Assembly: GCA_945957335.1 (NCBI GenBank)
Contig: CAMFLJ010000068.1
Span: 1-14,048 of the forward strand
Length of the DNA: 14,048 nt
Direction of reading: 5' to 3'
Source: an uncultured Actinomycetes bacterium
GTDB taxonomy: Bacteria; Actinomycetota; Acidimicrobiia; Acidimicrobiales; Acidimicrobilacustridaceae
This document shows positions 1 to 4,956 of the stretch, in pieces. A program made the position numbers and the translations under genes. The first letter of the stretch is position 1; every line of letters begins with the position of its first letter. The notes beneath the pieces are model-generated. The model was not told where the DNA came from and made no database searches. It was given only the letters and a program-made list of their open reading frames with translations.

Positions 1-1
1 G

Positions 2-124
2 TTTGCGCCAGAAGAGCGTGCCGAGTTTACGCGCCTGATGCGCCGCGTGCTGGAGGGCCAGGGCCCCGCCGGTGCCGGGGCGTTCGTGGCCGAGGTGCGC
101 GCCGCGCTCGACGCCGCGTCCTGA
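2..124 (+). CDS. C-terminal fragment of an unidentified protein, possibly a MarR-family regulator
   Basis: An open frame enters from the left edge and stops at TGA 122-124, giving the last 40 residues of a protein. It begins FAPEERAEFTRLMRRVLEG and ends in an alanine-rich helix (FVAEVRAALDAAS). A 'PEER...LLRRVL' helix near the C-terminus is common in MarR-type transcription regulators, where the last helices form the dimer interface, but the winged-helix part lies outside the window, so the family is a guess. Codon use (G/C in third positions) matches the neighbouring genes, which supports real coding. Two short hairpins follow the stop before glbO. Confidence 0.6.
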   Translation, partial: FAPEERAEFTRLMRRVLEGQGPAGAGAFVAEVRAALDAAS

Positions 125-130
125 GGCTGC

Positions 131-145
131 CGTCACGACGTGACG
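131..145. repeat. 15-base palindrome between the first gene and glbO
   Basis: CGTCAC-GAC-GTGACG is a perfect 6+6 inverted repeat with a 3-base centre. It starts seven bases after the upstream stop codon and ends 32 bases before the proposed glbO -10 box. It could be an operator, for example for the regulator whose tail is at the left edge, or part of a terminator together with the next hairpin. The sequence does not decide between these. Confidence 0.4.
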
Positions 146-147
146 TT

Positions 148-162
148 GGGCCCTGCGGGCCC
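148..162 (+). terminator. Small GC hairpin, possible terminator of the upstream gene
   Basis: GGGCCC-TGC-GGGCCC is a perfect 6-bp stem with a 3-base loop, 24 bases after the stop of the left-edge gene. There is no T tract, which is common for hairpins of high-GC actinobacteria. The stem is short and such repeats arise easily in GC-rich DNA, so the call is tentative. Confidence 0.35.
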
Positions 163-177
163 GGTCGCCCGGCTCGG

Positions 178-183
178 TAGGGT
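178..183 (+). promoter_or_regulatory. -10-like box TAGGGT of glbO (leaderless start)
   Basis: TAGGGT fits the actinobacterial TANNNT -10 pattern and ends 8 bases before the ATG at 192. Transcription would start at or within a base or two of the start codon. No Shine-Dalgarno sequence lies between the box and the ATG, which agrees with a leaderless mRNA. No convincing -35 box is visible. Confidence 0.45.
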
Positions 184-191
184 CGGCGGCG

Positions 192-590
192 ATGACCGAT
201 GTCGAGCAGCCCCTCTTCGAGCGCGTCGACGGCGTCGACTTCTTCGTGCGCCTCGTCGACCGCTTCTACGCCCGGGTCGTGGTCGACCCGGTGCTCATGC
301 CCCTGTACCCCGAGGACGACATCGACGGGGCGAAGGTGCGCCTGGCGTACTTCCTCGCCCAGTTCTGGGGCGGGCCCACGACCTACAGCGACGCCCGGGG
401 CCACCCGCGGCTGCGGATGCGCCACGCCCCGTTCGTGATCGGCGAGGCCGAGCGCGAGGCCTGGTACCGCGACATGTCGCTGGCCGTGGGGGAGATGGTC
501 GAGGCAGGCGAGCTGAGCGAGGACGACGAGGCGCGGATGCTCTCGTACTTCCACCAGGCGGCCCGGCACATGATCAACGCCGAGGGCTGA
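192..590 (+). CDS. glbO: Group II truncated haemoglobin (trHbO type)
   Basis: A 132-residue cytosolic haem protein of the 2-on-2 globin fold. The family binds O2 and can take part in oxygen handling and detoxification of reactive oxygen or nitrogen species. Visible hallmarks are Tyr26 (B10), Tyr39 (CD1), proximal His78 (F8) in RMRHAPF, and Trp91 (G8) in EAWYRDM. All four are shifted by exactly three residues from Tyr23, Tyr36, His75 and Trp88 of Mycobacterium tuberculosis trHbO, so the alignment needs no gaps there. The QFWGGP...YS..RGHPRLRMRH stretch is typical of group II. The length is normal (about 128-135). The ATG at 192 is chosen because it sits 8 bases after a TANNNT box and gives the family's usual N-terminus. 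The gene appears to be transcribed alone and is followed by a hairpin at 606-629. Confidence 0.95.
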   Translation: MTDVEQPLFERVDGVDFFVRLVDRFYARVVVDPVLMPLYPEDDIDGAKVRLAYFLAQFWGGPTTYSDARGHPRLRMRHAPFVIGEAEREAWYRDMSLAVGEMVEAGELSEDDEARMLSYFHQAARHMINAEG

Positions 591-605
591 GACGCCCGTC
601 ACGCG

Positions 606-629
606 CCGGCCCCGCCGGTCGGGGCCCGG
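606..629 (+). terminator. Imperfect GC hairpin after glbO
   Basis: CCGGCCCCG (606-614) can pair with CGGGGCCCGG (620-629) around a 5-base loop, with one bulged C at 625. It lies 16 bases after the glbO stop codon. There is no T run. It is a plausible factor-independent or pause-type terminator for glbO, but it is imperfect. Confidence 0.4.
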
Positions 630-748
630 ATTGCATGGAATCCAGCCTGGTGCATGAAGATGCAGCGAGGGCCCGGACATCCACCAATTGCAGCGGATCT
701 CCCGCGATGCTGGTCCCCATCGGGCGATCCCGTCCGAGTTCGACAGCA

Positions 749-788
749 GGCCCGGCCACCCGACCCGGGATCCGTCCCGAGCCGGGCC
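749..788 (+). promoter_or_regulatory. Nested hairpin in the leader of the HU gene
   Basis: GGCCCGGC (749-756) is perfectly complementary to GCCGGGCC (781-788). Inside this, CGGGA (766-770) can pair with TCCCG (775-779) around a 4-base loop. The structure ends only 3 bases before the AGGAGG ribosome site at 792-797, so it could affect ribosome access or mRNA stability. The 591-801 interval contains no TA dinucleotide from about 600 onwards, so no TANNNT -10 box can be assigned for hup. A smaller repeat GGATT/AATCC is at 628-632 and 639-643. Confidence 0.35.
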
Positions 789-801
789 GACAGGAGGAAC
801 C

Positions 802-1083
802 ATGACCAAGAGCGAACTCATCGCCGAGATTGCCAGCCGCACCGGCCTGGCCAAGACCGACGTCGAGAAGAGCCTCAAGGCCTTCGAGGACGTCGCCCAC
901 GAGATCGTCGCCAAGGGTGACGAGAAGCTCACGCTTCCCGGCTTCCTGAGCTTCGAGCAGGTCGACCGCAGCGCCCGCACGGCTCGCAACCCGCAGACCG
1001 GCGAGACCATCCAGGTGCCCGCCTCCAAGGCGGCCAAGGTGACGGCCGGCTCCAAGCTCAAGGCCTCCGCCAAGGGCAAGTAG
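802..1083 (+). CDS. hup: HU-family nucleoid-associated DNA-binding protein
   Basis: A 93-residue histone-like protein that would bind and bend DNA without strong sequence preference and help compact the nucleoid. The N-terminal helices (MTKSELIAEIASRTGLAKTD) and the DNA-gripping beta arm with ARTARNPQTGETIQVPASKAAKV (about residues 57-78) are the HU/IHF signature. The tip proline of NPQTGETIQVP is present. It has the usual HU length and lacks the long lysine/alanine C-terminal tail of mycobacterial HupB; only a short KLKASAKGK end is seen. The start is set by a strong AGGAGG at 792-797, five bases before the ATG. The protein is likely abundant: the gene stands alone with a structured leader and a very strong terminator hairpin. 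Confidence 0.95.
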   Translation: MTKSELIAEIASRTGLAKTDVEKSLKAFEDVAHEIVAKGDEKLTLPGFLSFEQVDRSARTARNPQTGETIQVPASKAAKVTAGSKLKASAKGK

Positions 1084-1089
1084 CACCCC

Positions 1090-1110
1090 TCCGGCCCCTC
1101 AGCGGCCGGA
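1090..1110 (+). terminator. First hairpin after hup
   Basis: TCCGGCC (1090-1096) pairs perfectly with GGCCGGA (1104-1110) around a 7-base loop, six bases after the hup stop. It lies just before the much stronger hairpin at 1125-1153, and together they may form a tandem terminator. Confidence 0.45.
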
Positions 1111-1124
1111 CCTGACGTCGACGA

Positions 1125-1153
1125 GCACGGGGAGCGCCAGGCGCTCCCCGTGC
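1125..1153 (+). terminator. Strong terminator hairpin of hup
   Basis: A perfect 13-bp stem (GCACGGGGAGCGC at 1125-1137 and its complement at 1141-1153) with a 3-base CAG loop, 41 bases after the hup stop. There is no T tract, as often in actinobacterial intrinsic terminators. A perfect stem this long is unlikely by chance even in GC-rich DNA. It should insulate bcp from hup read-through. Confidence 0.8.
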
Positions 1154-1213
1154 CGCGTCCGCCCAGCGGCGCCGGAGCGGTCGACAGCGGCCGCCCGCCC
1201 GGTCGGCCTGCAC

Positions 1214-1219
1214 TAGCTT
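1214..1219 (+). promoter_or_regulatory. -10-like box TAGCTT of bcp (leaderless start)
   Basis: TAGCTT matches TANNNT and ends 7 bases before the bcp ATG at 1227, so the transcript would begin at about the start codon. No Shine-Dalgarno sequence is present in CGGCGCC between the box and the ATG. No clear -35 box is seen. Confidence 0.45.
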
Positions 1220-1226
1220 CGGCGCC

Positions 1227-1688
1227 ATGACTGCCACGCTCTCGCCCGGTGACAAGGCCCCGGCGTTCACGCTGCTCGACCAGGACGAGCAGAAGGTGAA
1301 GCTGACCGACTTCAAGGGCCGCAAGGTGCTCGTGTACTTCTACCCGAAGGCCGACACGCCCGGCTGCACGACCCAGTCGTGCGCCCTGCGCGACATCGCC
1401 GGCGAGGTCGGCGACACGGCCATCGTCGGCATCAGCCCCGACACCTCGGCCCGCCAGAAGAAGTTCGACGAGAAGTACTCGCTCGGCTTCCCGCTGCTGG
1501 CCGACACCGAGCACGAGGTGGCCGAGAAGTTCGGCGTGTGGGGCGAGAAGAAGAACTACGGCCGCACCTACATGGGCATCATCCGCTCGGCCTTCCTCAT
1601 CGACGAGAAGGGCAAGGTCGCCGAGGCCTGGTACAAGATCAGCCCCAAGGACACCCCGATCAAGCTGCTCAAGGCCCTCGAGGGGTGA
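1227..1688 (+). CDS. bcp: Thioredoxin-dependent peroxiredoxin (Bcp/PrxQ type)
   Basis: A 153-residue thiol peroxidase that would reduce H2O2 and organic or lipid hydroperoxides using thioredoxin, in the cytosol. The thioredoxin-fold AhpC/TSA domain fills the protein. The active site is FYPKADTPGCTTQSC: peroxidatic Cys47 and, five residues later, Cys52, the resolving-Cys spacing typical of Bcp/PrxQ. Thr44 precedes Cys47 by three, and the conserved Arg is Arg120 in GIIRSAFLID. Length and motif order are normal. The ATG at 1227 directly follows a TANNNT box. Its TGA overlaps the GTG of the FabZ-type gene by 4 bases, so the two genes are co-transcribed and probably translationally coupled. This pairing may link peroxide protection to lipid synthesis. 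Confidence 0.95.
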   Translation: MTATLSPGDKAPAFTLLDQDEQKVKLTDFKGRKVLVYFYPKADTPGCTTQSCALRDIAGEVGDTAIVGISPDTSARQKKFDEKYSLGFPLLADTEHEVAEKFGVWGEKKNYGRTYMGIIRSAFLIDEKGKVAEAWYKISPKDTPIKLLKALEG

Positions 1689-2119
1689 GCGGCCTGCCGG
1701 CCCCGGCCGACGTCCTGCCCCACCGCCCGCCCTTCCTCCTGCTCGACGAGGTCGTCGAGCTCCGCATCGGCGAGGGCGCCAAGGGCCTGTGGCGCCTCAC
1801 TGGCGACGAGGACTTCTTCGCCGGCCACTTCCCGGGGCGCCCCACGCTCCCGGGCGTGCTGATGCTCGAGGCCATCGCCCAGCTCGGTGCCTACGCCGTG
1901 CTCTCCGACGACCGCTTCGCCGGCAAGCTGCCCCTGTTCGGCGGCGTCGAGAAGGCCCGCTTCCGCCGCCAGGTCGTGCCCGGTGACACCCTCGAGCTCG
2001 AGGTCGAGCTGGGTCGCATGTCGGCGAGGGCCGGCAAGGGCTCGGGCCGGGCCCACGTCGGCGGTGAGACGGCGTGCGAGCTCGACCTGCTCTTCGTCTT
2101 CGCCGACGCCGAGGCCTGA
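1685..2119 (+). CDS. fabZ: 3-hydroxyacyl-ACP dehydratase, FabZ type
   Basis: A 144-residue hotdog-fold dehydratase that would remove water from (3R)-hydroxyacyl-ACP to give trans-2-enoyl-ACP in each fatty acid elongation cycle. LPHRPPFLLLDEV (residues 11-23) is the FabZ N-terminal signature. The catalytic pair is His48 in GHFPG and Glu62 in LMLEAIAQ, 14 residues apart as in other FabZ proteins. The start is GTG 1685, which overlaps the bcp stop in a GTGA and places LPHR at a normal distance from the N-terminus; no other start near this position suits the family. The gene supplies the dehydratase missing from the FAS-II operon on the other strand (2708-7114), although the two are convergent. 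Its role in that pathway is an inference from family and location. Confidence 0.9.
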   Translation: MSGLPAPADVLPHRPPFLLLDEVVELRIGEGAKGLWRLTGDEDFFAGHFPGRPTLPGVLMLEAIAQLGAYAVLSDDRFAGKLPLFGGVEKARFRRQVVPGDTLELEVELGRMSARAGKGSGRAHVGGETACELDLLFVFADAEA

Positions 2120-2133
2120 CGGCGCCCCCCGGG

Positions 2134-2139
2134 TAGAAC
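2134..2139 (+). promoter_or_regulatory. -10-like box TAGAAC before ogt
   Basis: TAGAAC lies in the gap between the fabZ-type stop and ogt and ends 7 bases before the GTG at 2147, the same spacing as at bcp. The last base departs from TANNNT. If used, it gives a leaderless ogt mRNA; otherwise ogt is read through from bcp-fabZ, 27 bases away. There is no Shine-Dalgarno sequence before the GTG. Confidence 0.35.
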
Positions 2140-2146
2140 GACAGCC

Positions 2147-2626
2147 GTGCCCGTCACCGTCGTCGACAGCCCGATCGGCCCGCTCAGCCTCACCGCCGGC
2201 CCCGCCGGCCTGGTGCGCATCGCGTTCGGGCCGGTGCCCCACGAGCCCGACCCCGGTGGCGGCACCGGGGCGCAGGCCCACCTCGACCAGGGTGTCCAGG
2301 AGCTCGACGAGTACTTCGCCGGGCGGCGCACCGCGTTCACCGTGGCCCTCGACCGATCGGCCCGAAGAGGCTTCCGGGGCGAGGTGCTCACCGCGCTCGA
2401 GACCGTGCCCTACGGCGAGACCGTCACCTACGGTGAGCTGGCCGGGATGGCCGGGCGGCCCCTGGCCTCGCGGGCCGTGGGCACGGCGATGGCCACCAAC
2501 CCGCTGCCGCTCGTGGTGCCCTGCCACCGGGTGCTGGCCGCCGGCCACCGCCTGGGCGGCTACGGGCCGGGCCCGGCGCTCAAGGAGCAGCTCCTGCGCC
2601 TGGAAGGCAGCTGGCCCGTCCTCTGA
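2147..2626 (+). CDS. ogt: Methylated-DNA--[protein]-cysteine S-methyltransferase
   Basis: A 159-residue suicide DNA-repair protein that transfers the methyl group from O6-methylguanine (or O4-methylthymine) in DNA to its own cysteine. The acceptor is Cys126 in LVVPCHRVLAAG. The recognition-helix arginine finger is Arg109 in SRAVG, Asn118 is in TNPLPL, and VPYGETVTYGELA (residues 87-99) begins the winged-helix DNA-binding domain. GGYGPGPALKEQLLRLE closes the C-terminal domain. The N-terminal RNase-H-like domain (1-80) is short and diverged, as usual. There is no AraC-type domain, so this is the constitutive Ogt type and not Ada. The GTG at 2147 was chosen for its TVVDSPIGPLSL N-terminus and the -10-like box before it. 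It converges with fabF across a hairpin that includes its own stop codon. Confidence 0.93.
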   Translation: MPVTVVDSPIGPLSLTAGPAGLVRIAFGPVPHEPDPGGGTGAQAHLDQGVQELDEYFAGRRTAFTVALDRSARRGFRGEVLTALETVPYGETVTYGELAGMAGRPLASRAVGTAMATNPLPLVVPCHRVLAAGHRLGGYGPGPALKEQLLRLEGSWPVL

Positions 2627-2638
2627 GGGACGGGCCAG
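2611..2638. terminator. Terminator hairpin overlapping the end of ogt
   Basis: CTGGCCCGTCC (2611-2621) pairs perfectly with GGACGGGCCAG (2628-2638): an 11-bp stem with a 6-base loop. The ogt TGA (2624-2626) lies in the loop, so the left arm codes for the last residues of Ogt. The stem is symmetric and could act on either strand in this convergent intergenic region. Confidence 0.7.
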
Positions 2639-2659
2639 TGCCGGCACTTCGGGTTGCTC

Positions 2660-2695
2660 CCCGCCGGGTGAGGGCGCCGCAGCGCCGCCGGCGGG
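2660..2695 (-). terminator. Nested hairpin after fabF, probable operon terminator
   Basis: CCCGCCGG (2660-2667) pairs with CCGGCGGG (2688-2695), and inside it GGCGC (2673-2677) pairs with GCGCC (2682-2686) around a 4-base loop. It begins 12 bases beyond the fabF stop on the minus strand and is the best candidate for ending the fabD-fabF transcript. No T tract is seen. Confidence 0.5.
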
Positions 2696-2707
2696 TCGGT
2701 CCGTGGG

Positions 2708-3886
2708 TCAGTCGGTGGCGGGGCCGATCACCACGCAGCCGTTGTGGCCGCCGAAGCCGAACGAGTTCGACAGGGTCGGGCCCGGCACCCACTCGCGGGC
2801 CTCGCCGACGACGAGGTCGATCGGGGCCATGTCGGGGTCGGGGGTCTGGTAGCCCGCGGTGGGCGGGATCAGGCCCTTCTGCATGCCGAGCACGATGCCC
2901 ACCGCCTCGAGGGCGCCGGCGGCGCCGAGCGAGTGGCCGGTGACGCCCTTGAACGACGTGACGGGCGGGGCCTCGGCGCCGAACACCTTCAGGATGGCCT
3001 CGGCCTCGGCCGCGTCGTTGAGCGGGGTCGAGGTGCCGTGGGCGTTGATGTAGGTGATGTCGGCCGGGGTCAGCCCGGCGTCGGCGATGGCGAGCTCCAT
3101 GCAGGCGATGGCGCCCACGCCGCCGGGGGAGGGGGCGGTGATGTGGTGCGCATCAGCGGTGGAGGCGGCACCCATGACTTCGGCCAGGATCGTGGCGCCA
3201 CGGGCCTTGGCGGTCTCCCACTCCTCGAGCACCAGCACGCCGCCGCCCTCGGCCATCACGAAGCCGTCGCGGTCCTTGTCGAAGGGCCGCGAGGTGAGCG
3301 TGGACGACATGGCGGTCATGTTGGTGAACCCGGCGATGCACACGTCGGTCATCGTCGACTCGGTGCTGCCGGTGACCATGGCGTCGCAGCGGCCGCTGGC
3401 GATGAGGTGGTAGGCGTTGCCGATCGACTGGGTGCCGGCGGCGCACGCCGTGCAGGTGTTCTCGCACGGGCCCTGGTAGCCGTACTTCATGGAGATGGCC
3501 GCCGAGGCGGCGTTGGCCATGAGCATGGGCACCATGAACGGGCTCACCCGGCGGGCGCCCTTGGCGTCGTGGACCCGGACCTGCTCCTCGAGGGTGTTGA
3601 GGCCCCCGATGCCGGTGCCGATCCAGGTGCCGATCTTCAGTGGGTCGGCCTGGAGCTCACCCGACTGGGCCAGCGCCTCGGCCGCGGCGGCGATGGCGAA
3701 CTGGGCGAAGCGGTCGGTTCGCCGGGCCTCCTTCGGGTTGGCGAAGTACGGCTCGGGGTCGAAGTCGGTGATGCGGCGCAGGCCTTCGGGGGCGGGCCCG
3801 TTCAGGCCCGCCCAGAACGCCTCCACGCCGATGCCGCAGGGGCTGACGACACCGATGCCCGTGACGGCGACCCGGCGACCCGACAT
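2708..3886 (-). CDS. fabF: 3-oxoacyl-ACP synthase II (KAS II)
   Basis: A 392-residue elongating condensing enzyme that would join malonyl-ACP to acyl-ACP with loss of CO2. It is a full-length thiolase-fold KAS. The catalytic triad is Cys148 in CTACAAGTQSIG, His283 in NAHGTSTPLND and His318 in GHSLGAAGALE, with Lys313 in SFKGVTGHS. The glycine-rich C-terminus NSFGFGGHNG is also typical. The start is the ATG at 3886, which overlaps the acpP stop as TGATG, indicating translational coupling; longer upstream extension in this frame would only re-read acpP. It is the last gene of the fabD-fabH-fabG-acpP-fabF operon and is followed by a nested hairpin. FabB-like activity cannot be excluded from sequence alone, but ACP-FabF pairing is the usual arrangement. 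Confidence 0.95.
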   Translation of the reverse strand: MSGRRVAVTGIGVVSPCGIGVEAFWAGLNGPAPEGLRRITDFDPEPYFANPKEARRTDRFAQFAIAAAAEALAQSGELQADPLKIGTWIGTGIGGLNTLEEQVRVHDAKGARRVSPFMVPMLMANAASAAISMKYGYQGPCENTCTACAAGTQSIGNAYHLIASGRCDAMVTGSTESTMTDVCIAGFTNMTAMSSTLTSRPFDKDRDGFVMAEGGGVLVLEEWETAKARGATILAEVMGAASTADAHHITAPSPGGVGAIACMELAIADAGLTPADITYINAHGTSTPLNDAAEAEAILKVFGAEAPPVTSFKGVTGHSLGAAGALEAVGIVLGMQKGLIPPTAGYQTPDPDMAPIDLVVGEAREWVPGPTLSNSFGFGGHNGCVVIGPATD

Positions 3887-4122
3887 CACTGCTTGGAGGT
3901 GACGAGGTCGAACGCCTGCCCGACGGTCTCGATGCCTTCCAGCTCGGACTCGTCGACGGTGACGTCGAACTCTTCCTCGAGGGCCATCACGAGCTCGACG
4001 AGGTCGAGGCTGTCGGCGTCGAGGTCGTCGCCGAACTTGGCCTCCTTGGTCACCTGGTCGGGCTGCACGGCCAGGACCTCGACGGCGCACTTGCGGAAGC
4101 GCTCGAAGGCTTCGTCACTCAC
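3886..4122 (-). CDS. acpP: Acyl carrier protein
   Basis: A 78-residue acidic four-helix carrier that would hold growing acyl chains on a 4'-phosphopantetheine arm. The attachment residue is Ser38 in the DADSLDLVELVMALEEEF motif, which is almost canonical. The acidic helix II that docks to FAS enzymes is intact. The start is GTG at 4122, preceded by an AAGGAGC ribosome site (minus strand, 4134-4128), the strongest in the operon, as expected for a protein needed in excess. A 102-base gap separates it from fabG, the only sizeable gap in the operon. Its stop overlaps the fabF start. Neighbours fabG and fabF make fatty acid synthesis, not a polyketide pathway, the likely role. Confidence 0.95.
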   Translation of the reverse strand: MSDEAFERFRKCAVEVLAVQPDQVTKEAKFGDDLDADSLDLVELVMALEEEFDVTVDESELEGIETVGQAFDLVTSKQ

Positions 4123-4149
4123 GGGTTGCTCCTTGTTTCGGGTTGCCCC

Positions 4150-4155
4150 ACGGTA
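4150..4155 (-). promoter_or_regulatory. Possible internal -10 box TACCGT for acpP-fabF
   Basis: On the minus strand TACCGT (TANNNT) lies 27 bases upstream of the acpP GTG, leaving room for a short leader with the AAGGAGC ribosome site. It sits in the unusual 102-base fabG-acpP gap and could give extra acpP transcription. No -35 box is evident, so this is weak. Confidence 0.25.
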
Positions 4156-4177
4156 GTCGGGCAGGGGTGGTGGATCG

Positions 4178-4203
4178 CAGGCTCGCGGCGGGGCCGGAGC
4201 CTG
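4178..4203 (-). repeat. Inverted repeat in the fabG-acpP gap
   Basis: CAGGCTC (4178-4184) and GAGCCTG (4197-4203) form a 7-bp stem with a 12-base GC-rich loop, about 20 bases after the fabG stop. It could be an attenuator or an RNA processing or stabilising element that separates acpP-fabF levels from the upstream genes. It is short and may be chance. Confidence 0.3.
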
Positions 4204-4224
4204 GGGAGGACGGGTGCGGACGGC

Positions 4225-4956
4225 TCAGGTGGCGCCCATGCCGAGGCCGCCGTCGACGGGCAGGACGATGCCCGTCACGTAGCCGGCGGCGTCGCCGGCG
4301 AGGTACTGCACGGCGGCCGCGACCTCGGAGGGCTCGGCCAGGCGGCCGAGGGGCACGGCCCCCTCGATGGCGCCCCGGGCGTCGTCGCTGACCGCGGCGA
4401 ACATGTCGGTGGCCACCGGGCCGGGGGCCACGACGTTGACGGTGATGTTGCGCGAGGCGAACTCGCGGGCGAGCGAGCGGGCGAGGCCCACGAGGCCGGC
4501 CTTGGACGCGGCGTAGTTGGCCTGCCCGGCCTGGCCGGTGCTGCCGACGACGGAGCCCAGGAAGATGATGCGCCCCCAGCGGGCCCGCATCATCTTCTGC
4601 ACGGCCCGCTTCGCCACGCGGAAGCCGCCGACGAGGTTGGCGTCGAGGACGCCGGCGAAGTCGTCGTCGGACATGCGCAGCACGAGCATGTCGGCGGTCA
4701 TGCCGGCGTTGGACACGAGCACCTCGACCGGGCCCAGGGCCTCCTCGATCTGGGTGAACGCGGCGTCGACCTGCGCGGCGTCGGTGACGTCGCAGCGCAC
4801 GGCGAGGATGCCGTCGGCCTGGTCGGCGGCCGGGGGCTCGGAGCGGTAGGTGACGGCCACCTTGTGGCCGTCGTCGGCGAACGCCCGGGCGCAGGCCAGG
4901 CCGATGCCGCGGTTGCCGCCGGTGACGAGGACGACCCGTGGGGTCGTGGCGCTCAT
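4225..4956 (-). CDS. fabG: 3-oxoacyl-ACP reductase
   Basis: A 243-residue classical short-chain dehydrogenase that would reduce 3-oxoacyl-ACP to (3R)-hydroxyacyl-ACP with NADPH. The Rossmann motif TGGNRGIG is at 12-19, NAG at 83-85, and the active site is Asn107, Ser135 (LGSVVG), Tyr148 and Lys152 (NYAASKAG). The C-terminal PVDGGLGMG is the standard FabG/SDR end. An arginine in TYRSE after the second strand favours NADPH. The ATG at 4956 overlaps the fabH stop as ATGA, so the pair is translationally coupled. Its place between fabH and acpP supports FabG over other SDR functions. The frame stays open upstream across fabH, but that extension is antisense-frame noise and not part of the protein. 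Confidence 0.95.
   Translation of the reverse strand: MSATTPRVVLVTGGNRGIGLACARAFADDGHKVAVTYRSEPPAADQADGILAVRCDVTDAAQVDAAFTQIEEALGPVEVLVSNAGMTADMLVLRMSDDDFAGVLDANLVGGFRVAKRAVQKMMRARWGRIIFLGSVVGSTGQAGQANYAASKAGLVGLARSLAREFASRNITVNVVAPGPVATDMFAAVSDDARGAIEGAVPLGRLAEPSEVAAAVQYLAGDAAGYVTGIVLPVDGGLGMGAT

Noticed and set aside
631..683. TTGCAT (631-636) or TTGCAG (678-683) as -35 boxes for hup
   Set aside because: No acceptable -10 box follows at 16-18 bases from either, and the region has no TA dinucleotide.
27..1514. A 495-codon minus-strand open frame opposite glbO, hup and bcp
   Set aside because: Its translation is low-complexity and rich in Arg/Gly/Ala and it lies antisense to three well-identified genes; long antisense frames are expected in very GC-rich DNA.
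2744..4156. A 470-codon plus-strand open frame opposite fabF and acpP
   Set aside because: No recognisable motifs; mirrors the codon bias of the FAS genes on the other strand.
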